NCBI GenBank assembly: GCA_963932465.1
Contig: OZ010788.1
Coordinates: 669,932,484-669,996,483 of the forward strand
DNA from: Maratus speciosus
Taxonomy: Eukaryota > Arthropoda > Arachnida > Araneae > Salticidae
Reading direction: 5' to 3'
DNA length: 64,000 nucleotides
Shown: positions 20,641 through 32,150 of the stretch, in pieces
How positions within the stretch are numbered: position 1 is the stretch's first letter
Layout of the letters: each line of letters opens with the position of its first letter
Notes under the pieces: generated by a model
Seen by the model: only the letters and a program-made list of their open reading frames with translations
Told to the model about the DNA's origin: nothing
The model's database searches: none
Position numbers and translations under genes: made by a program

Positions 20641-21676
20641 ATGTTTTATATTTTTAGGTAGATTTCTGAAGAAATACTACCAATTACATTCATCTCTATG
20701 TACGAAATTCTGAAATTTTTTTGCAGATCTACGCCGATCATGGCCCCTAGAACCCAAAACTACATCCTGTTCAAAACTTTATGTATCTGTATCTATCTAT
20801 CTATATATTTATCACTTTTTTTTATGATATTTATAACTTCCATAATTCTACACAAATCTCTTTCAAAATGATACAGAAAATCAAGGGGCAGAAAATCTCG
20901 GCCAAGCTCGTTAATGGTCAAAATCGGAAATTTTTCTGAAAACAGAAAAAAAAACTATAAATTCTTAAATGTGATACATAATGAATCACATTAAAGTTAC
21001 TATTACTCTCAGGAAAAGGGCCAAAAATTTATGTAAGACAGATTTTTGATATTATTAAAAATGGCCTCGAGGCGAAAAAAATAAGGGTTTTAAGAAGAAA
21101 ACAATTTATAACTTCGACAATTCACAACATATCAAATCCCCTTAAATTTATTATAAATCTTTTAATATTATCTACAACTTTTATATTAACAAGTTTTTGA
21201 TAGGACCAACTCTTACAGCAAAAATAAATAAATAAATAAATAAAGGGGGTGGGGAGGGTTTTAAAGAGGAAAAATCACATCTTCCTTAATCCGCCACTAA
21301 GGTGATAAAAGAGTATCATTGGCGTGCTGAAAATTTTTGACAGCCCTCAGAGATGCTGTATATAGCATTATTAAACGCGCGCGTGTCTGAATAAAAAATA
21401 CTTCAGAATTTAAAATATAGTGTGTGGTTCATTTAATGCAACAATCACCAAGCTGTTTGAATTTATTATATATATTTTTTTTTAATCTTATCTATAACTT
21501 TTGTAGTAACAAATTTTTGATAAAATGAACTCTGCTTGATATTACTAAAAATATTCTCAAGGGATGAAAAAAATAGGGGTTGAAGGGAAAAATATCGTAT
21601 TAACGTGTTTCTGATAAAATCGACTTTTACAGAAAAATGAAATTAAAAACTCGTCAAAAGCGGTCAGATAAAATTG
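20641..21676. repeat. AT-rich region with degenerate internal repeats
   Basis: Two similar blocks (about 21100-21230 and 21450-21640) share TTTATTATAAATCTTTT-like, AACTTTT(A/G)TA and ACAAGTTTTTGATA motifs, so this is a decayed tandem repeat of a few hundred bp. It includes (AAAT)n at 21222-21242. No gene. Confidence 0.5.
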
Positions 21677-22187
21677 TTAAGGGGTCTCAGGAGTGTTACT
21701 TTTACCTGGAGGTGCAATTTAGCAACATGTCACATTGAATTTTTCTCTCAGTCTCTATAAAACATAAATGCATAAGTTTTTTAATATAGACAACTTAATA
21801 TCTCTTCTACTTAAAATAATTTTTTAATACCTTATATTGAAATTTTATTTTATTTTTTTATGTTTAATTTTGATAAATTTTAAAATTGTTTTTTTACTTC
21901 TATGCACTGCGCGCAAGACTGTAACAAAACTATTGGCTCAAGAGCCCCCAAAAATATTGATAACTAGTAAATTTGCAGATCAGGAGCGTCAACGTCAGCT
22001 CTGTAAGTCATTATTTTTAAACACACTTTTGGGTAATATTCATCTCCCTGCAAACCATAATTTAAAGTTTTCAAATTACGTAATTATTTATAAGAATAAA
22101 AAACACGAAGTTTTCAGACATTAGAAGTGTTAATTAAAAAACATTATGTAAGGATATTAGATGTAAATTTCCAACTGGGCGAAAAAA

Positions 22188-22262
22188 TGTCCGGACCAGG
22201 ATTCGAACCCGGGACCTCCTGGCTGAAGCCGCCAATGCTCTGCCATCTGAGCTATCCCGGAC
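22188..22262 (-). pseudogene. tRNA-like module 1 (inverted)
   Basis: Acceptor GTCCGGG/TCCGGAC, A-box AGCTCAGATGG, B-box GGGTTCGAATCC. The anticodon stem-loop follows the same pattern as the 22564-22638 module. It is the reverse-complement twin of that copy. Confidence 0.7.
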
Positions 22263-22294
22263 GATTCTGGTCGAACTTTTTCACCCAGCTAACT

Positions 22295-22360
22295 CAGCTC
22301 AGATGGCAGAGCACTGGCGGCTTCAGCCAAGGGTCCCGTGTTCGAATCCTGGTCCGGACA
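22295..22360 (+). pseudogene. tRNA-like module 2 (5'-truncated)
   Basis: Starts inside the D arm (AGCTCAGATGGCAGAGC) and keeps the anticodon arm and the T arm (GTTCGAATCC), then TCCGGACA. The 5' acceptor strand is replaced by the junction sequence AACTC, so it cannot fold as a tRNA. Confidence 0.7.
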
Positions 22361-22563
22361 TTTTTCGCCCATTTGGAAATTTACATCTAATATGATTTGT
22401 TTCCCAATTAGAATAATTGTGTTAATATTAATCTAGTGTAATTTCGTATCCAGCGATTTCTGGAGTTCCATTACCTGAGATTTATTCTGTTGAGCTGAAC
22501 CAGGTTTCAGACCAGATGCTGTAATCTTCAAGGTTAGCTGGGTGAAAAAGTTCGACCAGAATC

Positions 22564-22638
22564 GTCCGGGATAGCTCAGATGGCAGAGCACTGACGGCTT
22601 CAGCCAGGAGGTCCCGGGTTCGAATCCTGGTCCGGACA
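22564..22638 (+). pseudogene. tRNA-like module 3 (full cloverleaf, CTT anticodon position)
   Basis: Acceptor GTCCGGG/TCCGGAC (7 pairs, one wobble), D stem GCTC/GAGC, anticodon stem CTGAC/GCCAG with one mismatch and loop GGCTTCA, T stem CCGGG/CCTGG, and a TTTTTT tract five bases after the end. The anticodon position reads CTT (Lys). G in place of U33 and the repeated, mobile context argue against a working tRNA gene; promoter boxes A and B look intact, so transcription is possible. Confidence 0.65.
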
Positions 22639-24347
22639 TTTTTTCGCCCAGTTGGAAATTTACATCTAATATGATTTGTTTACCAATTAGAATAATTGTG
22701 TTAATATTAATCTATTATGTAAGGATATTCTGAAATTTTTATGAGCTGCTAATTCTGGTATTTTTTTAGATAATAAAGTAGATTTCTTCAGGGGGGCCCC
22801 GCCCTCCTGAAACCCCTGGTCTCATTAAATTTACATATGTAACTTTTTATTCATTGTGCTAGTGTTTATCGTAAGTCTTAGATTGATTTTTACACTTCCG
22901 AGCCTTATTTTTTAATACTGGTGGACAGTAAATGATTTACATTGATGCAATTATATTAAAAGTTTAGGTTTTATGAACGAAAAAATAATTTCCTTTTAAA
23001 AATAAAATAATTTTCATTCATATGTTATGAAATGAGGCTCATTATGAAGCAACACTCGTGAAAAAATATTTTTTCAGGCAATCTAGTTAATGTTTGACTC
23101 TTAAGAAAGAAAATATTTATTTCCCGATACAATGACGTCAGTTTCGACAGAGATAATTTTTCGGTGCATAATTTTGACATTTACTATATATTTGCTTTTC
23201 AAAAATTTTTTCTTATTGAAATTGTCGATTAAAAATTAAACATTTCTGTTAGCCGTGTGTAGACGATAAACCGGGAGGTATTGGTAACATTTTTTTTTTT
23301 TTTTTTAATGTTAAGAATTAATATCATAACACAAGGCCCTTTTATTTCAATCTCAAAGCATATTAGTTTTGTTTTTGATATATGATGACAAATTCTCCTT
23401 CTTTTCGTATTTTCGTTTTATTTCCAATATGAAGACTTATATTCATGTGTATTGTTTATTTCATTTTCCTCTTGCACATGAAAATCTTTCAAATCAAAAT
23501 TCACTGTTTAGGGTAAATTATTATTTCGAAATCTGATTTTCTTGGCAACGGTTAAAAAAAAAAAAAAAAAAAAAAAAAAGTTAAATTTTATAGAAAAATG
23601 TCAATTTATTCCTTATGAAAATAATGAACTTAATTTGTAAGAAACATATTTGAACTAAATAAATAGAACATAGCCTGGCTTTATTTCTGCGGTAAAAGCC
23701 ATCTATATTTTTGTAAAGACAAAAAGGGTTTAATTCATCCCTTTTTGACGTTCATTTGACTTCAAACAATTGCACATTCTTTCACATCTACGATATTGTT
23801 AGGTGTAGTGTAATGATGTAAACCTGATGTATCTTAAACGTATACTTCATTTGTAAGCAATTTATTCATATATTTTATTTTAAATTTAAATTATAAATTT
23901 TTGAAAAAATTCATTCTTTTATTGAAAAATTGCCAATTTTAGATAATCAATGCAATTATAATACTAAATTTGAAGTATAAGTTATTCTTTACCTTAAAAT
24001 GAAGATATTTACCCAGTTTCGTGTAAATTCCTTTATTAGTTTGTGAAAAATGTTGCACGCAGTGCATGCAAGTCAAAAAACAATTTTAATTTTTTTTATC
24101 AAAATTAAACATAAAAAATTAAAATAAAATTTCAATATAGAATATTAAAAAAAAATATTTTATATAGAAGATATATTAGCTTGTCTATACTAAAAAATTT
24201 ATGCATTTATATGTTATAGAGACTGAGAAAAAAAAATTAAATGTGACATGTTGCTAAATTGCATCACCAGGTAAAATGTAAGACTCCTGAGACCCTTAAA
24301 CTGGGTTTATCCCTAATCTTAATTTAGTTTTGTTGATGAAATTAGTA

Positions 24348-24475
24348 CAGTAGAACGTCGATTATCCGAAGTAATTAAGACAGACGATCTTTAGTAATAT
24401 CGAAATTTTCGGATAATCGAGAATGCTTCAATTTTAAGATTAAGGACAAATAGATGAGGTCTATAAAATCGTGAT
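24348..24475. mobile_element. Tigger-type element, left end only
   Basis: CAGTAGAACGTCGATTATCC after a TA, then AAGTAATT and GGATAATCGAGAATGCTTC. This matches, inverted, the right end of the 55597-56265 element for about 110 bp. No partner end was found. Confidence 0.7.
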
Positions 24476-25257
24476 TAAGAGTGGAAGGTCAGGCTGCCGT
24501 CCATTGGAAGGTTTTCCAAAGAATAAATAATCGAAGCCTTTAGATTCATCATACATTTATTTATTGACCATATAACGCACCAAACTCCACTAGCCATATG
24601 TTATCCATATTCGGGCAGTTGCTACGTCGTAAAATATAAACCACTAGATGTTACGTATTAGAACAACATGAGGAAAATTCAGGAAAAAAGCTCTCCAGGT
24701 GACGTAGGTTATTTAAGCAACTCAATAATCGTAAATTTTTTCTCTCTCCTAGCCAATGCAACATGTTAAATACTTCCGAAAATGGCACGCGTATGAATTC
24801 ATTACAAGTGCAAGGACCAACCGCGTAAAAATAGCGGGAGGACGCGACGAAAGGCAGGCTTACCATAGGACCTAGCTCCGGGGGAAAGGGGGAAGTACAC
24901 GTGACGTCGATGATGAACTATTTAGTCTCGTCGTCAGATTAATAACGTAAACAAATGTTCGCCGTCTTTGCAAGGAATTATGGGAAATATAATACCAGAC
25001 AACAAATGGAATAAATGATATTACAAAACATTCGAAACAAAAGGAATTTATTTTCAGAATAAAACGAAAAAAAGTAATTTAATGAGTTTTATAAGATTAG
25101 ACGAATGGATTTAAGATTTTTGAATAATAAAAGAATACGCATTTAAAGCATGGAAAAAAGATAAAGGATATTTAAGATATTATTAAAGCTAAGTAAAAAA
25201 GGTAGATATTATAATAATTTGGAATAGTTTAATTAAGATAAAAGGGTAAAAAAATTT
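24476..25257. other. GC-richer patch with CpGs, then AT-rich DNA
   Basis: 24650-24980 is clearly more CpG-rich than its surroundings (GCGGGAGGACGCGACG at 24834-24849, CACGTGACGTCGATGATG at 24898-24915, which holds an E-box and a CRE-like core). No frame looks coding. It could be a decayed element or a host regulatory patch; nothing settles which. Confidence 0.35.
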
Positions 25258-25261
25258 ATTA

Positions 25262-25452
25262 TTACATATATATATATATATATATCAGGTATATGTAGGT
25301 ATGTACATGTAGGCATATATATATACATAATAAATTTGAAATCACAAATATATGAAGAAATTGATAAAGTTCTAAACATGATTTAGAAATGAACACAGGA
25401 CACCAGTATGTAAAATAAGAAACATCTATATATATATATATATATATATATA
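25262..25452. repeat. (TA)n microsatellites
   Basis: TA runs at about 25265-25285 and 25424-25451 with shorter TATATA between. The 73-codon minus-strand frame across them (25483-25262) is low-complexity. Confidence 0.8.
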
Positions 25453-26023
25453 CATACATACCTTTTTGAAAATCAAAAGACAACTATCAAGTTTTCTTAA
25501 AAAAACCTGTTAAAATCTCTACTGTAAAGATTTCATATATGTGATTTATACACAGTATGCTATGAAGTAATAAATAACGTATTCCAACAATAAAATGACC
25601 TAAACTTCAAATTTAGAGATGGCAAATAATAATACACAGAAATGTTACAAGAAAATTACAAAACATCAAGTTAAATAACTGTACTATCAAATTCTCTTAT
25701 TATAGGAATAATAGACTTAATAATCCACAAATGGTACAAAAAGATAAGATGATAGACATTTAAGAAACCAAAGCGGCATGTAGATGTCTAATCATCAGAC
25801 GACAGGACACCATATGTCGCAAAAAATGCATTATTTCCTATAAAAGACCGACAAATTTAATAAGATAGGTCTATCACTACCGATATAATGCATTGGAATA
25901 TCAAAACGTAAGGAAAAATAAGAAAACAGGAGAAATATAGAAAATTTATGCTGACATATCAATATCTATACAAAATAACTTAAAAAATCCGGCATCATCG
26001 GGACTAGACATTTTCAAATAACT
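25453..26023. other. No recognised feature
   Basis: A-rich on this strand; no repeats shared with the rest of the window that I can see. Confidence 0.4.
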
Positions 26024-26027
26024 TTAA

Positions 26028-26546
26028 CCCTTTAGTGTACAGCTTTGCATATATGCAAATAAGTGTTTTGAATTTAATAGATTTTTTTTTATTATTCGTA
26101 TGTGCCTAATTCACACCAGAAAATTAAAATATCAATATTATTTGGATTAATTAATGACAGACATTCCGTATTTAAATAAATCGAAATTAACCATTGAAAC
26201 TTTCTGGTGTAAAGTCAGATTCTCTGGATTACGCAATTTCTAGAAGCTATTCTATCATGGGAATTAAATGGTTGAAGGTTGTGTTTTATAAAATAAATAA
26301 TTCTATAAAATAAGGTATTTGGAGACATACTTATTAATATATTTACTAATCTGCAATATTTTAGTGTAAAACAGCCACACGACAGTAGTTTTTACTTATA
26401 TTGCAGATGTGCAACAGAAGAAAAGATTGACATATTATATAAAGAATGTACCTCTGATTTTTTTCGTTATTTTTCCTGTGTAAAACCTTTTCAGAGAATC
26501 ACATATAAATGTTTCGAAACGAAATAAAAAATTGCGCATTTAAGGG
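26028..26546. mobile_element. TTAA MITE (CCCTTTAGTGTACAG / CCCTTAAATGCGC ends)
   Basis: TTAA at 26024-26027 and 26547-26550. The right half matches 34425-34645 over more than 200 bp (ATTTACTAAT, GACAGTAGTTTTTACTT, TTATTTTTCCTGTGTAAA). Same family as the element at 34195-34645. No coding capacity. Confidence 0.8.
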
Positions 26547-26659
26547 TTAACAAATATTTTCCTTCATTCCTTCCTATATTTCGTAACAAAACATTGTTCT
26601 ACAAGATGTCTTTTTTAATCTGCGTCAAAAGTATTTCTTAACAAGCTTAGCCTGTGTTT

Positions 26660-27335
26660 CATTCCGTTATCTATATATTTCATAAAAACAGAAACCGGTG
26701 AAGTTTCTCACGTCGAATCCCAACCTCAAAACACGTCATTTTCTCATCAGACAATACACACATGACCGGCAATAATCCCACATTAATCCGTAAAATAAAA
26801 AGACAAAAGGTCGAATTTCCGCGCTGTGGCGGAAAACAAAAACTTGGCACGCCACTTTGATTAGCGTGACAAATGACGCAAAAACCGAGTCGGCAAAGCA
26901 AAATAAAAGGCCTCTCTACGTGAGATTATGGATTTAATTCATTTATCGAATCGACACTCAAAAACTGTAACCTTCTGTATCTTCGTGACAGAAGATTAAT
27001 GTTATGGGTGCGTTGAAGATAACACAGGACGAATCCAAGTGACAAGCTGCAGGGGTTTTCTGAAATTTTGACCTGTAGGGCCTCGTGTTACAAGGCCTGC
27101 TTGCGAAAGGCAACCCACCCAGCGAGTGAAAGTCCTTCTTTACGATACAGATCATGATTGATCACCAGCTGCTTGTCAACCGCTGTTCAAAAACTAATAA
27201 ATTGAGTCTGACAAACACCATGCGGACGGGGAAACAAAACGGTCCTGAATACGTGAAGGTTAGGTCATCTGGAGTTACTGTTATGTTCCGTGCCTCAGTT
27301 GCATAGGATATCGCTGCCGTAAATTATGCTGTTAT
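26660..27335. other. Non-repetitive GC-richer patch
   Basis: About 670 bp with balanced composition and no match elsewhere in the window. Minus-strand frames of 65-73 codons (27155-26958 and 26901-26680) have no recognisable domain. It is one of few stretches here that does not look transposon-derived, so a host exon or regulatory element is conceivable but unproven. Confidence 0.3.
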
Positions 27336-27339
27336 TTCT

Positions 27340-27650
27340 AGATGACACACAAAAAATGTGTTGACTTGTCAATTAATTTTAAAATTTACCCGTCTCGTGT
27401 AGATTGTGGTATCCAATTAATTGCTATTGATGTTCGAGCGTTTTGTCATTTCGAGCGTTTTGATAATATATTTTGATGTTATAATAATAAAAATAATAAG
27501 ATCGCTGTCGTTAATCATAGTCTTGTTTGTAGATGACATGCTAAAAAGAGATGACTTGCCAATTGTTTTAAAATTTAACTTGCTTAAAATTGATCGTGGT
27601 GCCTACTTAATCGCTATCTTGATGTATCAGTGTTTTGTTAAGTTTTTCTT
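27340..27650 (+). repeat. Short tandem duplication (~190 bp apart)
   Basis: TAGATGACA...GACTTG(T/C)CAATT...TTTTAAAATTTA occurs at about 27340-27395 and 27530-27585, followed in both by GAT(T/C)GTGGT and AATTGCTAT/AATCGCTAT. Two diverged units. Confidence 0.6.
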
Positions 27651-27689
27651 TAGAGTATTTAATTTATTTTATTTTTATATTTCTAGAAT

Positions 27690-27960
27690 AATAACCTAAA
27701 TCATGTAACTGTCATCAACAGTTCCGGCCTGACCGCTTCGCTTTTTATATGCCAGGCGGCCATTTTGGTACTTTAATGGGAGACCGGCTAACTGCGCCGA
27801 TGCCGACCCTTCTTTGCCTCCCCCTGTATGAACTGCGCTCGGCGTCACGTTGGACCGGATATCATTGTCAACCCCCTCTCTTATACTTATGGGCACGAAG
27901 TGACAGCTTTTTTTTGTTAGAAACACTTTTCTGATTCGCTAAATTGGGCGCTTTATCGAT
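27690..27960. repeat. Dispersed repeat shared with 33215-33450
   Basis: ATCATGTAACTGTC, CAGGCCTGACC-like and AGGCGGCCATTTT recur at 33365-33440. A second part (CCTGTATGAACTGCGCTC at 27822) recurs inverted at 33226-33250. The open frames across it differ between copies. Confidence 0.6.
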
Positions 27961-29035
27961 AATTTCGGCTATCAATAATGCTTTTCTTAAACTCGCAAAA
28001 AACTTATACACATATATTTTATATATGTGTATAATATTTTTTTTTGTTGTTGTTGTTAATAATAACTATTAAATCACAGAAAAATCGACACTATAAAAAT
28101 GTATATTCCGTTAATATAATATGCACAAATTGAAAAAAAAAAAAAAAAAAGAAATAAAGTATGATGATAAAAAAATCCATATATATATAACCATTATAGA
28201 ACATTACAAATCATCATCAATTTCAAATATTTACATAAGAAATTTAAGCATTGAAGAATTTTTTTAAATTACTTTAGAAGAGAAAATTTTATGAAGAAAT
28301 AAAACTTGTTACCTAATAATGCCATTTTTTTCTCCAAGCATATTATTTTTCGTTCAATAATATAATATTTGACATGGACCAATTATGCATGGAAACACAT
28401 ATTTTCGTAAGGTTTGAACTAATATCTCATTCACTCTGCCTTTTAGATGTTTCATTCTAAGATTCTTCAAGAACCTTAAACATTATTAACATTTATATAC
28501 ATATATTTACAGATATTTCATAATTCAATTAATATGCTAGAAATAAATTTCACTTTAATATTATTCTCTGTAGTATTTTGAAAGAAAGATGCTGAGGAAA
28601 AAGAACAACATTCTAAATGGAAGAATATTCTTGCTGCTGAAATATCCCTATGAACGCTAATTTGTACTTCTTTTATTGCTCTTAATATTATTGTTTTTAC
28701 TATTATTATTATTAAACTTATTTAGAACTATGGTATATAAATAATCATTTTTTATTTTCTTTCAAAACTTAATTTTTTCCAAGTTCTAAAGTAAATTTTA
28801 AAATTCCAAAGCGGTTGCACGATGTTTTATAAGTAAAACTTAAATATGTATTTCTTGATAAAGTTTAATTTTTTCCGAATATATAATTCTTATAATCACG
28901 CATGATTCTCTTATGCACAGGCTGATAAATTAATAATAATAAGAAGAGCATTAAATTCTCATGAATTCAAAACTGAGAAGTGCATTATCATTTGAAAAAT
29001 ATGTATTCAAAAGTGGTGTAAAGAAACTTAATTCC
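27961..29035. other. AT-rich, no recognised feature
   Basis: Contains TATATATG near 28018 and an A-run at 28132. No coding or repeat structure supported. Confidence 0.4.
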
Positions 29036-29039
29036 TTAA

Positions 29040-30264
29040 GGGTGTTCTCAAATCCAAAAGGGCAACTTTCTGACATAATTTTTAATTTATTTTTGTTCGA
29101 AAATGCATGAAAATAGCTGGTGTTGTTGTTCAGAACTATGTCATTGAGCTATTTTTTCCTTTTTTTTTTTTTTTTTTTTTTTTTTGCAAACGCAATAGAT
29201 CTTTTAGGAAAGGGTGTCCAAGTGGACGTTTGGAACCGAATTTCCTCGCGAAGGAGGAAAGAGCCCTCATGAGCGGGCGAAAAACGTGTTTGTCACGTAA
29301 TCAAATTCGCTTCTAACTCAATAAGTGATGGATGGATCAAAAAATGGAAAAAACAGTTCCATTCCAAATCGCTTCCATGGCCAGGCTGTCCCATTTTATA
29401 CCTTTCCGTTAAAAATGAATTTGTAAATGTGTCAAAACGTTTTGCGATTGTTGAGCAGAGCAGTTAAGAACAGCTTAAGGTGCTTCACAAATTCCCTGCT
29501 CGCAACACAAAATTTTGTGACATATTGTCTGATTCATTTTTATACTTAAAGAAATAAAATTAACAAGCCTAAGCGATTTTTAATTGAATAGCGTATTCCA
29601 TTTCCAGATAAATAAATTACTTAAACAGTTACAACCCATTCTTGTTATGTGATGAGAAATTTTTATACTTTATCGCACTGCTGCTTCGTGAATTTGGTTC
29701 AAAACGCCAACTTTTACAGTATTTTCTGTAAAATTATCTACTTTTTCCACAAAATGGAAAAGTCATTCGATTACATAGTTTCTTAATAAGAACATCTTCT
29801 AATTTAATGTGTTTTCAAGCATTCAGAAATGTGTCAGAAAATAGCTTCTTTGAATTTGAGAGCAGCCTTAAGACTGTTTTCAAATGCAAACTGGTTACTT
29901 TCTAGAATTCATATTTGTTTGTATTTACATGAGAGTGACCTATATGTTATTCAGAATCTGTGAAATCGAACGGTTTTTCCAATTTTCATTAAAGGCAATC
30001 TTTTACAAAATGCTGTTAAAAGCGCTTAGCATTTGAACTGTATTTCCACAATGCGTTTTAAACTGAATTTCCAGACGTGACAGTCCGATAAATTTTTATC
30101 AAACAACAATTGCTTATAATTCAACATGTAATTCAGTTATCTGAAAATGAAAGATTAATAGTTTCTAAATCCATTCAATAGTCATGTCTGCAAGTAACAT
30201 GCTTTTACGTTTAAAAGCAAGTTTGTAAGTTAGAAATTTTTGAGGGAAACTCTTTGCAACACCC
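29040..30264. mobile_element. Possible TTAA element (GGGTGTT ends)
   Basis: TTAA-GGGTGTTCTCAAATCC at 29036 and, inverted, TTAA-GGGTGTTGCAAAGAG at 30268. Inverted similarity does not extend clearly beyond the first seven bases, so this could be chance. The interior includes a T-run (29159-29185) and a GC-richer stretch at 29200-29300. Confidence 0.35.
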
Positions 30265-30291
30265 TTAAATCTAAAAAAAAAAAAAAATTAC

Positions 30292-30430
30292 CTTTATACA
30301 CATAAGATTATGATTTTCTAATTTCTTATTAAATCAACACATCTTCTCCAAATATAGTAATTTCACACATTAGATTATGATTTTCTAATTTCGTATTAAA
30401 TCAACGCATCTTCTCAAAATATAATTTCAA
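30292..30430 (+). repeat. ~67-bp tandem duplication
   Basis: AGATTATGATTTTCTAATTT then CTTATTAAATCAAC(A)CATCTTCTC occurs twice, starting at about 30305 and 30372. Very similar, so recent. Confidence 0.85.
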
Positions 30431-31514
30431 AGTTTTATTTATCTATAAAGATAAAATATCCTTTTTTAATAATAGATGACTTCCTATAAAAGAAAAATAC
30501 ACTTTAAATAATAGATTATAGTTGACTTTATGATTTTGATCCTCAAAATATTTTTAAATTAAATTTTTGCTGACTTTTAAAAGCCAAATTTTTAAGTAGA
30601 ACTGATGAATTAGTTATTTGGTATCTGAAAGAGAATATAAATGCATGAATGGATGAGAATTATGCTGTGATAGAAAAATTTAACATATTAATGATTTTTA
30701 AAATAATCGTAAATTAGACCATTCTCCATTCTGCTTCATTTAAAAAATAATACTAGTAATAATAATAGTAATACTACAACTTATAGTAATAATCTTGTTA
30801 ATTTAAACATGCTGCTGACAGATTTGGTATTATTTGAGGAAAATAATTATGAAAAGTTCAAGTCCATTATTTTTATCTTTCGAAAATAAGAATTTTCACT
30901 GTATATTAAAAATCATAATAGCTTTGGAAATGAGGGTTATGATTATCTGTTACAAGTTATCTCGCGATTTATTTCGGACGCCAATATTTTGCCAAAAATT
31001 TTCCCACCAGAGAATAAACATTTATTTTATATTACTACCTATAGTTCTTGCAAAAATGAATACATTTTTAATCTTTTTTTTTATTATTATTTAACCATTC
31101 CATAGATTTTCGATTAAAATAAATAAAATATTCCGTTTTAAACATCATTAGCGCAAAATAAGGTAAGGGAGGAGGGGATTCTACGTCAAATTCCTCCAAG
31201 AGTATAAACTAATAACATGCATACAAAACTCATTGTGTTAAATAAATACATTATATGTAAAACCAACGTAAAGAAAAGTATAAACATCCAAAATTTTTAG
31301 CATACAACTGTTTCGTGGCTCCATAATGAGAGCCTTTATTAGAAAAGAAAAAAAAATTTAAAGAAAGAAAAAGAATGCAGCAATAGCAGCAAAGTTGTAA
31401 TGTTAGTGCTACTGCTGTTTCTCTGTCTGTCTTTTCTGAAGATTAAGCCTTTAAGCACATAAATGCTCAATTTATATAATGGATGTTTGTGCTTTTCGTT
31501 AGTCTTTGGAATGG
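30431..31514. other. AT-rich, no recognised feature
   Basis: An 86-codon frame at 30834-31094 is low-complexity and unrecognised. Nothing else supported. Confidence 0.4.
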
Positions 31515-31819
31515 ATAATTTTCTTCTGATCGACTGATGGCTTCCATTATTATGAAACAGCCATTATAAATGAAGTGTTAGGTGAAGATGAAAGAGCAGT
31601 CGTAAAAAGTTAGAAGTCCGATTTTCTGGTCAGAATGGGAAAGAAAAATGGCCATAATTAAAAAAAAAATAAATGTATATGGGCATTTTTCCCCCCCACA
31701 TTCTGACCAGAAAATCAGAGTTCTAACTTTTTACGGCTGCTCTTTCATCTTCACCTAACACTTCATTTATAATGGCTGTTTCATAATAATGGAAGCCATC
31801 AGCCCATCAGAAGAAAATA
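31515..31819. mobile_element. ~122-bp inverted repeat (fold-back) next to a Tigger-type end
   Basis: Arms 31515-31638 and 31698-31819 are close inverted copies (GATGGCTTCCATTATTATGA, AGTGTTAGGTGAAGATGAAA). Directly outside the right arm is GGTTAAG...ATAATCGGTACTCTACTG and a TA (31820-31878), a Tigger-like terminus. The arm reads FHYYETAIINEVLGEDERAV in one frame, so a coding piece of such an element may be involved. Confidence 0.65.
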
Positions 31820-31899
31820 ACTCGGTTAAGGCGGAAACTTGGTTAAGCGGGACTCGCATAATCGGTACTCTACTGTATATTTCATTTAAAAAAATGGTC

Positions 31900-32150
31900 T
31901 TTAGAATATTTTTGTTGGTGTTCAGAGGGCGTCATGACCCCCGTGACCCCCCCCCCCCCCCCTTGTACGTGCCATTGTAGATTGCATAGTTCAGTATTAC
32001 ATATGATTACATATTTTAAATTTAAAAATAAGTCGGCTATTAGAAAATTAGTAAAATTCTCTTTGTAAATATACTTTCCGGAAGAGGGGGGGAGGGGCGG
32101 CAAAATCCATGTTTGCCCCGGGTGCAAAAAAGGCTAGTTTCGGTCCTGTT
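31900..32150. repeat. C-run and GC-rich MITE-like end
   Basis: GTGACCCCC with a C-run (31948-31962), then AT-rich DNA, then GGGGGGAGGGGCGGC and CCCCGGGTGCAAAAAAGGC (32084-32132) ending TTTCGGTCCTG. The last part resembles terminal regions of known non-autonomous DNA elements, but no pair of ends is defined. Confidence 0.35.

Larger units (their letters stand above)
22159..22713. mobile_element. Three-module tRNA-derived composite with 16-bp target duplication
   Basis: ATTATGTAAGGATATT is repeated exactly at 22143-22158 and 22714-22729, so the 555 bp between arrived in one event. Order: an inverted module (tRNA-like 22262-22188), a 5'-truncated direct tRNA-like piece (22295-22360) with trailer and linker, then a full direct tRNA-like module (22564-22638) with the same trailer (TTTTCGCCCAGTTGG...TTAATATTAATCT). 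The long duplication and the 5' inversion resemble a retrotransposed multimeric transcript made by twin priming; that mechanism is inference. No A-rich tail. Confidence 0.8.
21681..24295. mobile_element. TTAA-target element with ~236-bp TIRs
   Basis: Ends GGGGTCTCAGGAG (left) and GGGTCTCAGGAGTC (right, inverted), TTAA at 21677-21680 and 24296-24299. The inverted arms extend to about 21917 and 24060 and share TTTAGCAACATGTCACATT, AGTCTCTATAA and GCACTGCG. The 2.6-kb interior has no transposase. It carries the tRNA composite (22159-22713), a T-run (23290) and an A-run (23551). Ends of this type recur at 52382-53131. Confidence 0.85.

Noticed and set aside
22127..22390. Plus-strand 87-codon frame containing SGPGFEPGTSWLKPP
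   Set aside because: It is the translation of a tRNA-like sequence read in reverse; the same peptide appears at 22433-22639 on the other strand. This is a known annotation artefact of tRNA-derived repeats.
29040..30264. Confident TTAA transposon call
   Set aside because: Only seven terminal bases match; kept as a low-confidence feature.
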